Shown: positions 33,246 through 43,709, numbered from the stretch's first letter. The stretch: 64,000 bases of DNA from Bacteroidota bacterium (GCA_026391775.1 JAPLDK010000052.1:1-64000), one strand, 5' to 3'. A program made the numbers and translations. The notes: generated by a model not told the origin, from the sequence alone.

Positions 33246-33731
33246 TTATCTTTTTTGTCTTGAGATCTCAATGATTTCAAAAGCGATGACCCCGGCGGGA
33301 ACAGTAATTTCAACTTTCTCTCCAAGAATCTTTCCGAGCAGGCCTTTTGCAATAGGCGAACTTACCGATAATTTACCGATTTTAATATTGGCCTCATTCT
33401 CGGGAACCAGTGTATAGCAAACAAGAGAACCGTTGCTTGTGTTTTTCAGCTTCACTGTAGAAAAAATAAGGACTTTGCTATTGTCAAGCTTCGTTTCATC
33501 AATCAGCCGGGCATTACTAATTGTATCCTGAAGTTTGGAGATCTTAAGTTCGAGCATAGATTGTGCTTCCTTGGCGGCAGCATATTCTGCGTTTTCCGAA
33601 AGATCACCTTTATCCCTGGCTTCTGCGATCTGTCTTGAAATGGAAGGTCTTTCCACCATGACGAGCTGCTGCAGTTCATCTCTCAGTTTCTGCAGGCCCT
33701 CAATGGTATAATATTTAATATCCGTCGACAT
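33246..33731 (-). CDS. greA: Transcription elongation factor GreA
   Basis: A 161-residue factor that rescues backtracked RNA polymerase by stimulating transcript cleavage. The N-terminal coiled coil (about 1-78) has the acidic tip motif ARDKGDLSENAEYAAAKEAQ, and the C-terminal FKBP-like domain has VSSPIAKGLLGKILGEKVEI. Length and order are standard. It precedes the HIT gene by one base and is separated from the porV-like gene by a terminator. Confidence 0.97.
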   Translation of the reverse strand: MSTDIKYYTIEGLQKLRDELQQLVMVERPSISRQIAEARDKGDLSENAEYAAAKEAQSMLELKISKLQDTISNARLIDETKLDNSKVLIFSTVKLKNTSNGSLVCYTLVPENEANIKIGKLSVSSPIAKGLLGKILGEKVEITVPAGVIAFEIIEISRQKR

Positions 33732-33757
33732 AAGTTCAGATTGAGATCATAATAAGG

Positions 33758-33785
33758 CAAAAGACCCTATAAAAAGGGTCCTTTG
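33758..33785 (-). terminator. Rho-independent terminator after the porV-like gene
   Basis: On the minus strand GGACCC pairs with GGGTC around an AT-rich loop and is followed by TTTT. It is 35 bases past the stop of the porV-like gene and ends the TonB-cargo-barrel operon before greA. Confidence 0.75.
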
Positions 33786-33819
33786 CGCGATAAAGAATTT
33801 ATAAGGGTTGTTCGAAAGA

Positions 33820-34896
33820 CTAAAAATTAAGTTTTAAGCCTACACTATGAGTTCCAGCATACGGATTACTGCTACGGTATGAATAATCGATGGCGATACC
33901 GCTACCTTTTTCCTTGTTGAAAGGAACTGATACGGTAAAGCCTGCATTAAGGCCTGTAAACACTGTTCCACGGTCGGCCAGTGTTGAATTGAACATCCCG
34001 CCCTGGTAAGTATACCCTGCACGAATAGCGAAGTAATACTTAAGAGAATATTCCAGCCCAAGTGCAAACTGGTCTTTTGTAAAAGAATTGGAAGTAAAAT
34101 TGCCTGCCAGTGTGATCCTGTTCAGGTCATTTATATTAAAGTCATAGGAGGCACCAATTCTCAGGGTAGTCGGAAGTTCGTAGGAAGCCGAACGCTGTTC
34201 AACCGTGAAAAGGTCATTGTCGTTTCCATGGCTGGGAATTATACCACGGAAAGCAAGACCGTCACCACGGAATCTCAGGTTGGAGCCGATGTTCTTTAAT
34301 GCGACTCCGAATTTGGCCTGCTGTTTTTCACCGGTAACATAAAGAACCCCTGCATCAATGGCAATTGCCATTGCGCTGGCATCTGCAATAGCCTCATTGA
34401 CCAGTTTAATGTTCAAACCGCCATATATGCTGTTTGAAAAGGCTTTTGCATATGACAGGTTAATATTGAGATAACTGGGTTTGAATGTCCCTAATCCACC
34501 CTGGGGAGAATTTGTTGTAGTGATTGTGATTTCGCCAAAATTCATCGACATGAATGCAGCGCTAAGCACCCCACCGCTCTTCCCGAGAGACTGGCTGAAA
34601 CCGAAAGCCATTACGTTCACCCCTGAACCCGATAACCAGTTAGTATAGGAAAAGATTATTTCGGTTCCTTTGGTAAAGGCTGTCCCGGCAATATTAGTAT
34701 ACATTGCTTCCAGGCCCTGTGTACAGGATGTCCCGACTGAGCCCCAGCCTGAACTTCTGGCCCAGGGGTTAATCAGTAATTCCGATGCTCCGGCCTGCCC
34801 TGAACGGTCTTTGTTACCAGCAGAGGCATAGTAGGTTGGAAGGACAACCAAACCGACGAAGAATATTGCAATCAGAAGTCTGTATATATTTTTCAT
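33820..34896 (-). CDS. PorV/PorQ-family outer-membrane barrel protein
   Basis: A 358-residue outer-membrane protein of the FadL-like PorV/PorQ family. It has a signal peptide (about 1-26, ending ASAGN), then AGASELLINPWARSSGWGSV, the start typical of the family, then alternating beta strands to a terminal LKLNF. PorV acts with the T9SS translocon in delivering cargo at the surface, and PorQ/PorZ in attachment; this copy may be a dedicated paralogue. It sits 47 bases after the giant T9SS cargo gene. I choose the ATG at 34896, where the signal peptide begins, over 34926. Confidence 0.78.
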   Translation of the reverse strand: MKNIYRLLIAIFFVGLVVLPTYYASAGNKDRSGQAGASELLINPWARSSGWGSVGTSCTQGLEAMYTNIAGTAFTKGTEIIFSYTNWLSGSGVNVMAFGFSQSLGKSGGVLSAAFMSMNFGEITITTTNSPQGGLGTFKPSYLNINLSYAKAFSNSIYGGLNIKLVNEAIADASAMAIAIDAGVLYVTGEKQQAKFGVALKNIGSNLRFRGDGLAFRGIIPSHGNDNDLFTVEQRSASYELPTTLRIGASYDFNINDLNRITLAGNFTSNSFTKDQFALGLEYSLKYYFAIRAGYTYQGGMFNSTLADRGTVFTGLNAGFTVSVPFNKEKGSGIAIDYSYRSSNPYAGTHSVGLKLNF

Positions 34897-34943
34897 AGTT
34901 CTGAATTTTTTTGTTGTTATCATCATCTCAAAAATTTTAACCG

Positions 34944-37900
34944 TTACAGTGAGTTCAAGTCAACAGGTCGCAAGATTCCAAACCATCGAATGGTTCGTTC
35001 GCCTAAGTCGGGTGATTTGACGTGAATCAGATAAACTCCGCCGGAGATAGGGATACCGGCAAAATTCTTGAGATCCCAATCAATAGATGTTTTTGCATCC
35101 GTATTGACACCGATAGTGGATGAACGGGGTTCGGGTATACCAGATTTATCGACGTCATACTGGCGGATTAAAGTGCCGCTAAGGTCGAAAATCGAAACGG
35201 TGCATTTCGTAGGAAGATTGACAATCTTGATTCTGTTATCCAACTGGTTACGCTCATAGTCATCATATGCATAGTAAGGATTAGGAACAACATTGATCAG
35301 ATCCAGGTCGCTGCTTGCTTTTTCAGTGTTATTCTTACCGGTTGCAATTGTTGAAGTATTGAACATATAGACGGGGTAATTCCTGTTGAGGGTATCCTTT
35401 GATTCAGACGGGAGAGTCAGGGAATAATACCTCTGGTATGCCCTGTTCACGCGGATCTTGATGGAAACCTGGTTATCCAGCCAGGGAACTCCATCCACTG
35501 AAAGTGGCAATGAGGTATACAATGCAGTCCCGAAAATGAGCTTTTTATAGAGGTCATTTTGAGCAAATTGTGTATGAAGGTATGCACCTGCATCATATGC
35601 AGGGAATGTAACTTCAAGAGGAGCAACAACGATCTTCATATGTCCCATAACATAAATATAATGCTGTCCCCCGAAAACAGGAGTTCCTGACGGGTTAAAA
35701 ATTCGTGATGTTGGATTGAAAATCATATCACTGCCGTTATCAGCCCCGAGCCAGGAATTTTCACCGAATATAATATTCAGACGTTCACCGGTTTCAATGT
35801 TAATTGCATATCCCGGGAACCAGCTCATACCTGTAGCGCTTATGTAATTTGAATTTTGCTGTGGATTTGAGCTGCTCACACCTGCAACACCATCAACATT
35901 CACCGAAGGAGCCTTTCTTAATGCAAAGGCATGGGCATTGCCCTGTGCAAGGGCAGGATCGGGACAAAGTTCAATAACATTGCAACGCGTCCATTTCGAT
36001 TTATCCGGAGTTAAAACGATGTCGACACTCGGGATATCACTCAGGAAACTGTAGCTTTGTTTCTGCTCCAATGAGAAAGCGGGACCTACCCTGTTCGGAG
36101 TTTGTTCCGCACCAGCAGTTAATGCATACGGAGCCCAAGTGGCACCGGGCGCTGTAGTAGCGGTTTGGCCGTTGATAGTATAAGGGACACTCAGGGATTG
36201 CATCTTACCAAGGCTTTTATTCGGGTCCCAGGGACGCTTGTTCATATCATAGTCATTATACTTGGAAAGAACGGCGTTTGTCGTATAATATGTTCCGGAT
36301 CTGATCCAGTTCCGGGGGTCAGCGGGAACATCATCATCGGGTACACCACTAAGCCATCGTTTGCTGCTATCCTGGTATATGGCCGGAGGTGCCCAGAGAA
36401 GGCCATTATTGGATGATACACCTGATGAATTGACTGAGTCACCAGCGTAAGGAACCTGATTGATCGTAAGAGCGAACCCAAGATCAATAAACAGTGATTC
36501 GTAAGGGTAAATGGTCGTTGTATCGGAACGGTATGACTTATAGTTTGTAAGGTCAACCGCAGTCCAATGACCAAATCTTATATTATTCGGGCTATTTTTA
36601 TAAGTATTATAGAAAGGGTTACCTTGGCTGACGGATACCATAGAATCAAGTTTCACCATATATTTCCCATTGACAACATTCAGGGGGTCGATAACCTTTA
36701 CCGCGACGGGGCCGTTACCTATCTTATAAGTAGCTTTGTAAGCAATGGGGTAATCGGGGCTGCCGTAAGTATTATTTAAAGAATCAGCAGGGGGTTTCAT
36801 CATGATCGTGTCGATTGTGCCCTGTGAAAGATCCAGAACCATACCGCCATTGCCCTGACCCTGAATACGGGTAATTACAGGACCTTCGCCGTATGCAGCA
36901 TTTATAACAGTTCCGACAGGAATATGAGGAATTGCGGTATACTGTTTAATATTGTTACGGCCCCTGAGGTAAGGCTTTTTCTGCCCATCAAGTCCGGCGG
37001 GATCGTTTGGGTTGTATTGCTTGTAATTATTATAAGCATAAGCAATGACCATGTAATAATATTGCTTGTGGTTGACAAACGTAGGATCGCCCTGTGAGAA
37101 CAGATCATCACCGAGTACAAAGGAATGCTTAATTCCCTCATCGGTTCCGACCACCATAACCTGACCTTTGTTCCCTCCGAGAAGGGGGTCGAAGGCCCAG
37201 TCAACCAGGGTTGTAACGCCATTGTTAATATCGCATTCTGCAACCTGTCTTGCCTTGGTGGCATCGTCAAGATCGGCAGCTGAAACGGTGGCATCCTTCA
37301 ACTGGAAGATCTGGTATCCTTCAAAGTGATATAATGAGTCATACCGTTTGGTTGCTCTCTGAGGTGTCTGGATAGTCGGATCGTATTCCTGGTATCTTTC
37401 CTGGTAATTGTTGCCGGCATCATTCCACTTACGGTTGGTCAGATAAAGAATAAGTTCCTGGTTGAGTTCTTCGATGGTGAGGTCCGGAGCATTGGGCCCG
37501 TTTAGAACGGCAAAACAGTTGTCGAAAAGAGTCTGGCATTTATCATCCACCTGGCGGAGGAGTTCTACAGATTCCAGGTTTGTTCCTGCAATACTGCGGG
37601 CCCAGGGAATACCAACAGTGATATAGTTACATGCACCCGGGAGAAGGGTAAATTCACCGGCTGACTGCATGAAACGTCGGTCGGAAGGATTATTTCCGGC
37701 TGTTGCTTCAGTCCAGGTTCCTGGCCTGTTAGGTTCGAGGCCATTGGTTCCCCAGAGGCAGGGATCGGAATCACCCGGGAACATGAAATCACAAATAGGG
37801 CCATAACCGCCTCCGTTCAGCAGGTTGCCGTTCCCGCCGTATACCATTTTGGTATTGTCAAGCCAAATCCCTTTAAGATAATTATAATATTGAGGTGCAT

Positions 37901-39329
37901 AAGCGGGGTCTTGCATATAAGCCGGTACACCTGAATTGTTATGGTATACAAAGCGGCGCATACCATACCGTTCATTGTCAACAATACCATCACCAAAATT
38001 AATACCATTGATAGCTTCGGCTTTAACCAGGACAGGACCTGAGTATTCACCGTGAGCGCCCCAGGTCATATCAATAAGCTGGTTGTTGTAAGTGACGATG
38101 TCGCATTTGTTAGGCATGCTTTTAAACGATGGGCCTTTAATGCCTGGGCCGTTGAATGAAGGGTTGTCATACCCGTCGGCATCAAGGTAGGGGCCCTGGA
38201 AAAAGTCAACACCAACTGCAGGGGGATGGGAGCCGTAAGCTTCCACCTGTCCGGTTCCGTCGATGGGTTTACCGTTATAGCAATAACCAAGCCCGCGCAT
38301 AACGTCGCAACCTACATAGTCATCATAAGCATAACCCAGGTCAGGGTCAACCCACTGTGAAAAATAAGTTCCTGAAAGGGTATAGGTTGACCGGTTGATA
38401 ATTTCGTACGAGTAGAATGTCATGTTATTGATTTCGTCGTTAGTGGCAAAGGCGAAATACTGGGCACGGATTTCCATACCGATGGGGGCCCCATTGGTTT
38501 CAGAGTGGTAATTTCCTTTATCATTATATACACTCCAGAGGGTCTGGTCTCCTTTGATGACCTGGTCAACAAGGATACCGGCTGTATCGGAAGTTTCACC
38601 GTTACGGATATGGGCCCTTTTCTGGCGTTCGCCTATCTTCAGTTTGTTGGGGCAAAGATCGTTTGCAAGGTCATAATAGGGGTAATCACCCTGTGAAGGA
38701 GTATATACACCGTCGCCATTCTGGTCGAAGAAAGGTGCAAGGTACAGGGATTGTCCTTTTGACGGATCGGCATTACCGGGCCAATTCTGAATATTCTTGG
38801 GGATTGAATACTCCGGGTATGATGTCGGGTCGTCAAACCATGCCAGGAAGGTTGTGACATCGGCCCGTGTCATGGGATACATCTGGTCGTATTTGGCGCA
38901 GACTGCATCTGTGATTGATGCTGTACCGTCGATGGTAAGCGGGCCCGGCCAGAAGTCATTATTAGTCTGGGCTGACTGGATTTGTGGCCCCTGTCCATAT
39001 TTATAAGCGGCCAGCTTCAGGTTGTTGTTCATATCGATACCCCCGATCCAAAGGGAGAAAGAGTACATTGACATTTTTTTTGATCCTTTGGGAATTTCAT
39101 AGGATGCAACACCGTCATTGAACCAACCATTGCCATAAGAACGAATGATTGTTCTTACGTTATTTAAGTCGAGATATTTATATCCACCGCCCGGGGTACA
39201 GCCGGCAGCTGCTTCTTTCAGTGGAGGGCCGCTCTTGGGGTGCAACACGGGTTGTTCACGTGCGATAAGTGCATTGGTCACCAATAAAAAGCCAAGTGCA
39301 ATCACTGAAACTCGAAATATATTTTTCAT
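34944..39329 (-). CDS. Giant T9SS cargo protein of unknown function
   Basis: A 1461-residue exported protein. The signal peptide is about 1-23 (ends NALIA). The long middle part has repeated Trp/Tyr/Gly-rich beta-type segments, and one Ca-binding-like loop FDQNGDGVYTPSQGDYPYY near residue 202-218. No catalytic motif was recognised. The last 125 residues (from about INVVPNPYYAYDDYE to the end) form a T9SS type A sorting domain with GGVYLIHVKS. It lies between a TonB-dependent receptor gene (51 bases upstream) and the PorV-like gene (47 bases downstream), so it may be a surface partner of the receptor. The ATG at 39329 directly precedes the signal peptide and is preferred to 39350. Confidence 0.75.
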   Translation of the reverse strand: MKNIFRVSVIALGFLLVTNALIAREQPVLHPKSGPPLKEAAAGCTPGGGYKYLDLNNVRTIIRSYGNGWFNDGVASYEIPKGSKKMSMYSFSLWIGGIDMNNNLKLAAYKYGQGPQIQSAQTNNDFWPGPLTIDGTASITDAVCAKYDQMYPMTRADVTTFLAWFDDPTSYPEYSIPKNIQNWPGNADPSKGQSLYLAPFFDQNGDGVYTPSQGDYPYYDLANDLCPNKLKIGERQKRAHIRNGETSDTAGILVDQVIKGDQTLWSVYNDKGNYHSETNGAPIGMEIRAQYFAFATNDEINNMTFYSYEIINRSTYTLSGTYFSQWVDPDLGYAYDDYVGCDVMRGLGYCYNGKPIDGTGQVEAYGSHPPAVGVDFFQGPYLDADGYDNPSFNGPGIKGPSFKSMPNKCDIVTYNNQLIDMTWGAHGEYSGPVLVKAEAINGINFGDGIVDNERYGMRRFVYHNNSGVPAYMQDPAYAPQYYNYLKGIWLDNTKMVYGGNGNLLNGGGYGPICDFMFPGDSDPCLWGTNGLEPNRPGTWTEATAGNNPSDRRFMQSAGEFTLLPGACNYITVGIPWARSIAGTNLESVELLRQVDDKCQTLFDNCFAVLNGPNAPDLTIEELNQELILYLTNRKWNDAGNNYQERYQEYDPTIQTPQRATKRYDSLYHFEGYQIFQLKDATVSAADLDDATKARQVAECDINNGVTTLVDWAFDPLLGGNKGQVMVVGTDEGIKHSFVLGDDLFSQGDPTFVNHKQYYYMVIAYAYNNYKQYNPNDPAGLDGQKKPYLRGRNNIKQYTAIPHIPVGTVINAAYGEGPVITRIQGQGNGGMVLDLSQGTIDTIMMKPPADSLNNTYGSPDYPIAYKATYKIGNGPVAVKVIDPLNVVNGKYMVKLDSMVSVSQGNPFYNTYKNSPNNIRFGHWTAVDLTNYKSYRSDTTTIYPYESLFIDLGFALTINQVPYAGDSVNSSGVSSNNGLLWAPPAIYQDSSKRWLSGVPDDDVPADPRNWIRSGTYYTTNAVLSKYNDYDMNKRPWDPNKSLGKMQSLSVPYTINGQTATTAPGATWAPYALTAGAEQTPNRVGPAFSLEQKQSYSFLSDIPSVDIVLTPDKSKWTRCNVIELCPDPALAQGNAHAFALRKAPSVNVDGVAGVSSSNPQQNSNYISATGMSWFPGYAINIETGERLNIIFGENSWLGADNGSDMIFNPTSRIFNPSGTPVFGGQHYIYVMGHMKIVVAPLEVTFPAYDAGAYLHTQFAQNDLYKKLIFGTALYTSLPLSVDGVPWLDNQVSIKIRVNRAYQRYYSLTLPSESKDTLNRNYPVYMFNTSTIATGKNNTEKASSDLDLINVVPNPYYAYDDYERNQLDNRIKIVNLPTKCTVSIFDLSGTLIRQYDVDKSGIPEPRSSTIGVNTDAKTSIDWDLKNFAGIPISGGVYLIHVKSPDLGERTIRWFGILRPVDLNSL

Positions 39330-39380
39330 GGTAATATTGTTTGTTTTCATACGTCAATCTTTATCCTTTAATTTCTCGTC

Positions 39381-42300
39381 TTAGAAATTGAACATTAGAC
39401 CAAGTCTGATAGTACGCGGGCTGCTGTAATTATAAGGGCTTTGCATCTGAATCGTATACATATCCCTGTAAGCTTGCGGGTCAACCTGCTGATTGATCAC
39501 GGTCTGCCATTCCGGGGCAGTGAGGTAGCCGTCGTCGTTGGCAGATCCGGTAGCCGGGTAAACAACAGTAACATTCTTAGTATTCAGGAGGTTGTTTATT
39601 TCAAGGTACACATCCAGGCTGCCCTGTTTTTTCTTGTTCAAAGCAAAATCAAATTCCTTGTCGAGGCGGAGGTTCAGAAGAAACTGCCAGGGCAGTCGTG
39701 CCCCGTTGACAGAACCCTGGATCGGACCCATCTGGCCAAAAGCCAGGATTTTGCTTGATTTTGTGTATGGCGTTCCCGAACCGCCCGTAAGGGTAAGGTT
39801 ACCTCCGAAGTTTGACAGGAACTGTACAGGAGGTTTGCCTTTCTTTTTACGGTTGATAACAGGACCGTTGTAATCTTTGCCTGAGCCCCAGCGGTAGTCA
39901 ATACTGATATTGAACTGGTGACGGCGGTCAAATCCAAGGGGATTTAAAGTACGGAGGTTTGGTTGGTCGGAGCGGATGATGCCGGAGGCTGCATCAGCAT
40001 CCGAACCTGTACCGGTTGCAAACTGCAGGGTATAGTTGAAACGGATACGTGCATTACCGGTACGGCGTAGGTCATAAGTCAGAGTCAAGCCTTTAACTGT
40101 TCCGAAGTCAATATTGTTATATGAATAATAAGTCTTGGGATAAGCTCCTGACAAGCGGTACTGCTGGATCTGGTCGCGCATTTCACGATAGAAGGCGCTC
40201 AGTTTCAGAGAAGATGCATTGTTGATCTTCTGCTGGAAACCGATTTCATAATCAATGGTCTTTTCAGGTTTGAGATTAGGGTTACGGATGGTCCCGTTTG
40301 AGCCTGTTGTTGCAATAAACAGGTAGCGGATCGGGTCAACCTGGACAGCCCCCTGTGAAGGACGCTGTGTGAGAATATCGTAGTGAGCATAGAACAAAGC
40401 ATCATCGGAAATCGGAAATGAGAAGGAGATACGTGGCATTACATTGGTCTGCGGAGAATATTGTTTGAAAACCTCGCCTGTAATAACCTGGTTCCCCGGG
40501 TCAATCAGAAATGGTTTAACACCTGTGGGGTCAACAATTCGGGGGTCACTTACAGGCGTACCGTCTTTTGTGTACCAGTTATTGCCGCTTCGGAAACCGG
40601 TGATATTGCCGGGATTAGACATATCGTCAACATAGACCACATAATCTCCGCCGATGTTAGTAGGTACCAAAATATCCTTCAATGGTGTATTTGGCAATGA
40701 AGAAACCGTGTAGGCAGGATAAAACAGGTAAGGATCTTTAAGAACCATCTGGTTTGCATCGAAACGGTCGACGCGGATACCGATATTGAAGATCAGGTCT
40801 TTGAATGCAAACTTATCTTGGATATAGCCTGCCATATAGATCGGGCGGTATGCACCGATCGGACGGGTGAAGTTCCCGTTGCCATCTGTTGCAGTGAAGA
40901 AATCTTCAAAAGCAGGCTGACCCGACATTTTATTGCCTGTATAATCATAGCCATAGTAAGTCAAAAGGTTACCACCATTATTCAACAATTCATCAGCGCT
41001 GAACATGTCAATCGAGAAAATCGGGGAACTGCTGGTCGTTGTATGAAGCTGCATGGTTTTATCATAATAGTTGATGGTATTGTTCGCAAAGTCATAGGAA
41101 TCAATATCGATGAGGTCGGTTCCGTCGACAGGAAGGCCTAGTTTCTTGCGCAGGTTAATGTCAAAATTACGCTGCGATGGCTGGTCATATCTACGGAAAT
41201 AATTGATAGTATCCATAAACCTTCCATCCCTGTAAACAAGCTGGGGGTTTGATTTGTCAAGCTGAGAAAGCTGGAAATTGGTCAACCCTCTCATTAAGGG
41301 CCACAATGCAGTTGCACCTCCGTTACTTGTGTAACCAACAGCGCGTGCAGTCCTTTGCTGATACTGAAGGCCGATCTGGATTTCATGGTTGCCAAGGTCG
41401 GCAGCAAAGGATGCGTTAACAGCGATCTGGTCGCTGGAATTCTTGCTATACCCGTTGGCATGATCACCGGTGACACCCCACATACCATAAGCGCCGGTGG
41501 GCTGCATACCGTTGATGAGTCCTCTTCCCGAAATAATATTGTCGATATTGTCATAATGCCCTGTGGGATCGTCGAAAAAGCCGTAATACTGTGAAGTCCA
41601 GTCTGAAGCTTCAGAGTTGATATCCGAGGGTTTGTAAACCACAATGGTATCACGTGTGTTATTCATCAGGTAGGCCCATTTATGCGCAATACTATCGTAG
41701 GCTTCCTGAGCAGTATACTGGCGGATCTTATGTGTTTGGAAACTGCCGATGTAACCGTATTTGAAAAGCTCTTTCTGTAATGTGGGATCCTGTGTCTCGG
41801 CATAGTTCCTGGTGAAGTCGGCCCCGATAGAATAGTACATGTTTTTAATGAAGGATTTGCTGTCCTGGGCCTGAAGGAAACGCTGTGTGAAACGACCGTT
41901 AACACGCCAGGTATATCCCTGGGACATTGAATTGCCTTCCCAGTTTAACAAAGTGTTGGCATAATTGAAATTGTGGTTGTTGTTATATGCGAAAGTACCA
42001 CCAAATGAGAGGTTGATACTGCGTGATACCCTGAAATCGAGTTTACCGGAAATGTTAACGTTATACCCTTTGGTATTTAAGGTTGATTTGTTTTTTTCAA
42101 AATCATTGAATGTCAAAAATTCATTATTGTAGAAAACGCCCTGGGACTGTCCATAAAGACGCAGAGGATTTGTTTTCAGATAAGCCAGCATATCGTCATT
42201 CACTTTGTAGTTCGGATAGGCTGCCGGGTTCCCGTCTTTGCTATAAATGAAGTCGCCGGCAATGAAAAAGCCCATGATCGGGGTTTTTGTGCCTTTAACA

Positions 42301-43100
42301 GTATCTTTTTTGGAGACCAGTGGACCTGTAAAATTAACCCCCAGACGGTTATATCCGAAAGCATCAAGGAATTGGGATGTTTGCATGTCGATACCTCCAT
42401 TGAAATCTTTTGAAGGACCCTTTGTTGTAACACTGATGATACCACCGGTAGCATCCCCGTAAGCTGCAGGGGTACCGCCTAGTATAACTTCAACCTGTTC
42501 GATGGCCGACTGGGGAAGGGCATTACTACCTGTTACGCGCATACCGTCAATGTAATAAACTGTTCCGGTTGAACGCTGGCCGCGCATACTCGTGATGTTA
42601 CCGTTGGCATCGGTTGTAACACCTCCCACGGTTGTTGCAACAGCTTCGGCTGAACGGTTAGCCATCTTGGCAATTTCGTCGGAAGTGACAGTACCCCCAG
42701 AGGTTGTCTGGTCTTTGGAGATCAGGGGCACTTTATAGTCGACAACCTGGACTTCCTGAAGGTTGGTGGCCGTTTGTTCAAGATCCAGATCCTGGAATGT
42801 GATCTTGTCAACGATGATCTGGATGCCCTTCATCAACATAGGTTTGTAACCTACATATGATGCTTTCAGGTCGACTTTTCCACCGGGAATAGGTTTGATA
42901 AGATAATTGCCATCAAAATCCGTAGTGGCACCGCCGACCTGGACGCCTCCAAGTTCGATTATAATGTTGGCAAACGGAATAGGTTCTTTCGTTTGCTTGT
43001 CAACAACTTTCCCCTTGAGGGTCCCTGATCCGGTTTGTGAGAATACCAACAAGCTTGTTGTCAGTACGAACGCAAGAGTTAATAGTAAATTTCTTAACAT
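39381..43100 (-). CDS. TonB-dependent receptor with carboxypeptidase-like regulatory domain
   Basis: A 1239-residue outer-membrane receptor. The signal peptide is about 1-22 (LLVFSQ). A carboxypeptidase-regulatory-like domain follows (about 26-105; GTLKGKVVDKQTKEPIPFAN). The plug domain lies about 130-235 with SMRGQRSTGTVYYIDGMRV and DATGGIISVTTKG, then a 22-strand barrel ending RTIRLGLMFNF. It takes up a large substrate using TonB energy; the substrate is unknown. There is no SusD partner; instead a T9SS cargo gene and a PorV-like gene follow. A canonical promoter precedes it. The ATG at 43100 starts the signal peptide. Confidence 0.92.
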   Translation of the reverse strand: MLRNLLLTLAFVLTTSLLVFSQTGSGTLKGKVVDKQTKEPIPFANIIIELGGVQVGGATTDFDGNYLIKPIPGGKVDLKASYVGYKPMLMKGIQIIVDKITFQDLDLEQTATNLQEVQVVDYKVPLISKDQTTSGGTVTSDEIAKMANRSAEAVATTVGGVTTDANGNITSMRGQRSTGTVYYIDGMRVTGSNALPQSAIEQVEVILGGTPAAYGDATGGIISVTTKGPSKDFNGGIDMQTSQFLDAFGYNRLGVNFTGPLVSKKDTVKGTKTPIMGFFIAGDFIYSKDGNPAAYPNYKVNDDMLAYLKTNPLRLYGQSQGVFYNNEFLTFNDFEKNKSTLNTKGYNVNISGKLDFRVSRSINLSFGGTFAYNNNHNFNYANTLLNWEGNSMSQGYTWRVNGRFTQRFLQAQDSKSFIKNMYYSIGADFTRNYAETQDPTLQKELFKYGYIGSFQTHKIRQYTAQEAYDSIAHKWAYLMNNTRDTIVVYKPSDINSEASDWTSQYYGFFDDPTGHYDNIDNIISGRGLINGMQPTGAYGMWGVTGDHANGYSKNSSDQIAVNASFAADLGNHEIQIGLQYQQRTARAVGYTSNGGATALWPLMRGLTNFQLSQLDKSNPQLVYRDGRFMDTINYFRRYDQPSQRNFDINLRKKLGLPVDGTDLIDIDSYDFANNTINYYDKTMQLHTTTSSSPIFSIDMFSADELLNNGGNLLTYYGYDYTGNKMSGQPAFEDFFTATDGNGNFTRPIGAYRPIYMAGYIQDKFAFKDLIFNIGIRVDRFDANQMVLKDPYLFYPAYTVSSLPNTPLKDILVPTNIGGDYVVYVDDMSNPGNITGFRSGNNWYTKDGTPVSDPRIVDPTGVKPFLIDPGNQVITGEVFKQYSPQTNVMPRISFSFPISDDALFYAHYDILTQRPSQGAVQVDPIRYLFIATTGSNGTIRNPNLKPEKTIDYEIGFQQKINNASSLKLSAFYREMRDQIQQYRLSGAYPKTYYSYNNIDFGTVKGLTLTYDLRRTGNARIRFNYTLQFATGTGSDADAASGIIRSDQPNLRTLNPLGFDRRHQFNISIDYRWGSGKDYNGPVINRKKKGKPPVQFLSNFGGNLTLTGGSGTPYTKSSKILAFGQMGPIQGSVNGARLPWQFLLNLRLDKEFDFALNKKKQGSLDVYLEINNLLNTKNVTVVYPATGSANDDGYLTAPEWQTVINQQVDPQAYRDMYTIQMQSPYNYSSPRTIRLGLMFNF

Positions 43101-43194
43101 ACCATACAATTTTATGTTAGATTATGATGCGCTTGAAAAGGTGGTAAAAGTAATAATTATTTAAAATGAAATTCAAAATATTTCATAAGTCTTA

Positions 43195-43225
43195 CAAATA
43201 TATATCCATTCTAAATTAAGTCAAA
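43195..43225 (-). promoter_or_regulatory. Promoter of the TonB receptor-cargo-barrel operon
   Basis: On the minus strand TTTG (43225-43222) and TATATTTG (43202-43195) are 19 bases apart, the best -33/-7 pair in the window. The predicted leader is about 88 bases. Nothing else was recognised in the 180-base gap to the next gene. Confidence 0.7.
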
Positions 43226-43288
43226 AACAATTAGATAACACCTTGAATATGATCGCTAAAGTAGAAACTTCCTGCTTTGAAAATCCTA

Positions 43289-43537
43289 TCACCGCTTAAC
43301 CGGGGTAAGGGAGCCGGATTCTTTCCTGCTATTGTGCATCATTGCCTTGGTATTCTTCGATTGTATCTTTTTGTGGCGCTTTACCGCATTATGGTAATCC
43401 TGTTCTGCTTTTTTCTGATTTTTTGCCCTCTCCTGATTGATTTTTTTCTGGTTAACTTTGTGTTCCTGGCCGTGAACCAAGGGTAACCATAATGGCATAA
43501 GCAACAACAAGAAAATCAGATGTTTAGCCTTATTCAT
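43289..43537 (-). CDS. Small basic exported protein
   Basis: An 82-residue protein with a signal peptide (MNKAKHLIFLLLLMPLWLPL, cut near VHGQ). The mature part of about 55 residues is very rich in Lys, Gln, Asn and His (NQERAKNQKKAEQDYHNAVK). It is predicted to be a helical, highly positive periplasmic peptide. I recall similar short basic secreted proteins in other Bacteroidota but know no function. It could bind nucleic acid, LPS or an acidic partner. An in-frame ATG two codons earlier is also possible. Confidence 0.6.
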   Translation of the reverse strand: MNKAKHLIFLLLLMPLWLPLVHGQEHKVNQKKINQERAKNQKKAEQDYHNAVKRHKKIQSKNTKAMMHNSRKESGSLTPVKR

Positions 43538-43709
43538 ACTCATGCTGCAGATGAATTGACCCGGTCGATTCAGGAATTACTTAGCACGAAAATACAAAAT
43601 TCATTAAAACACAGGGTTGAAAACCTAACATTTTTTATTTCGCTCCGGAAAAAAGCTTTCCCTGTACAAGATTTATCGGAATTCTTCGTTAATTGATAAA
43701 GGTAAGATT

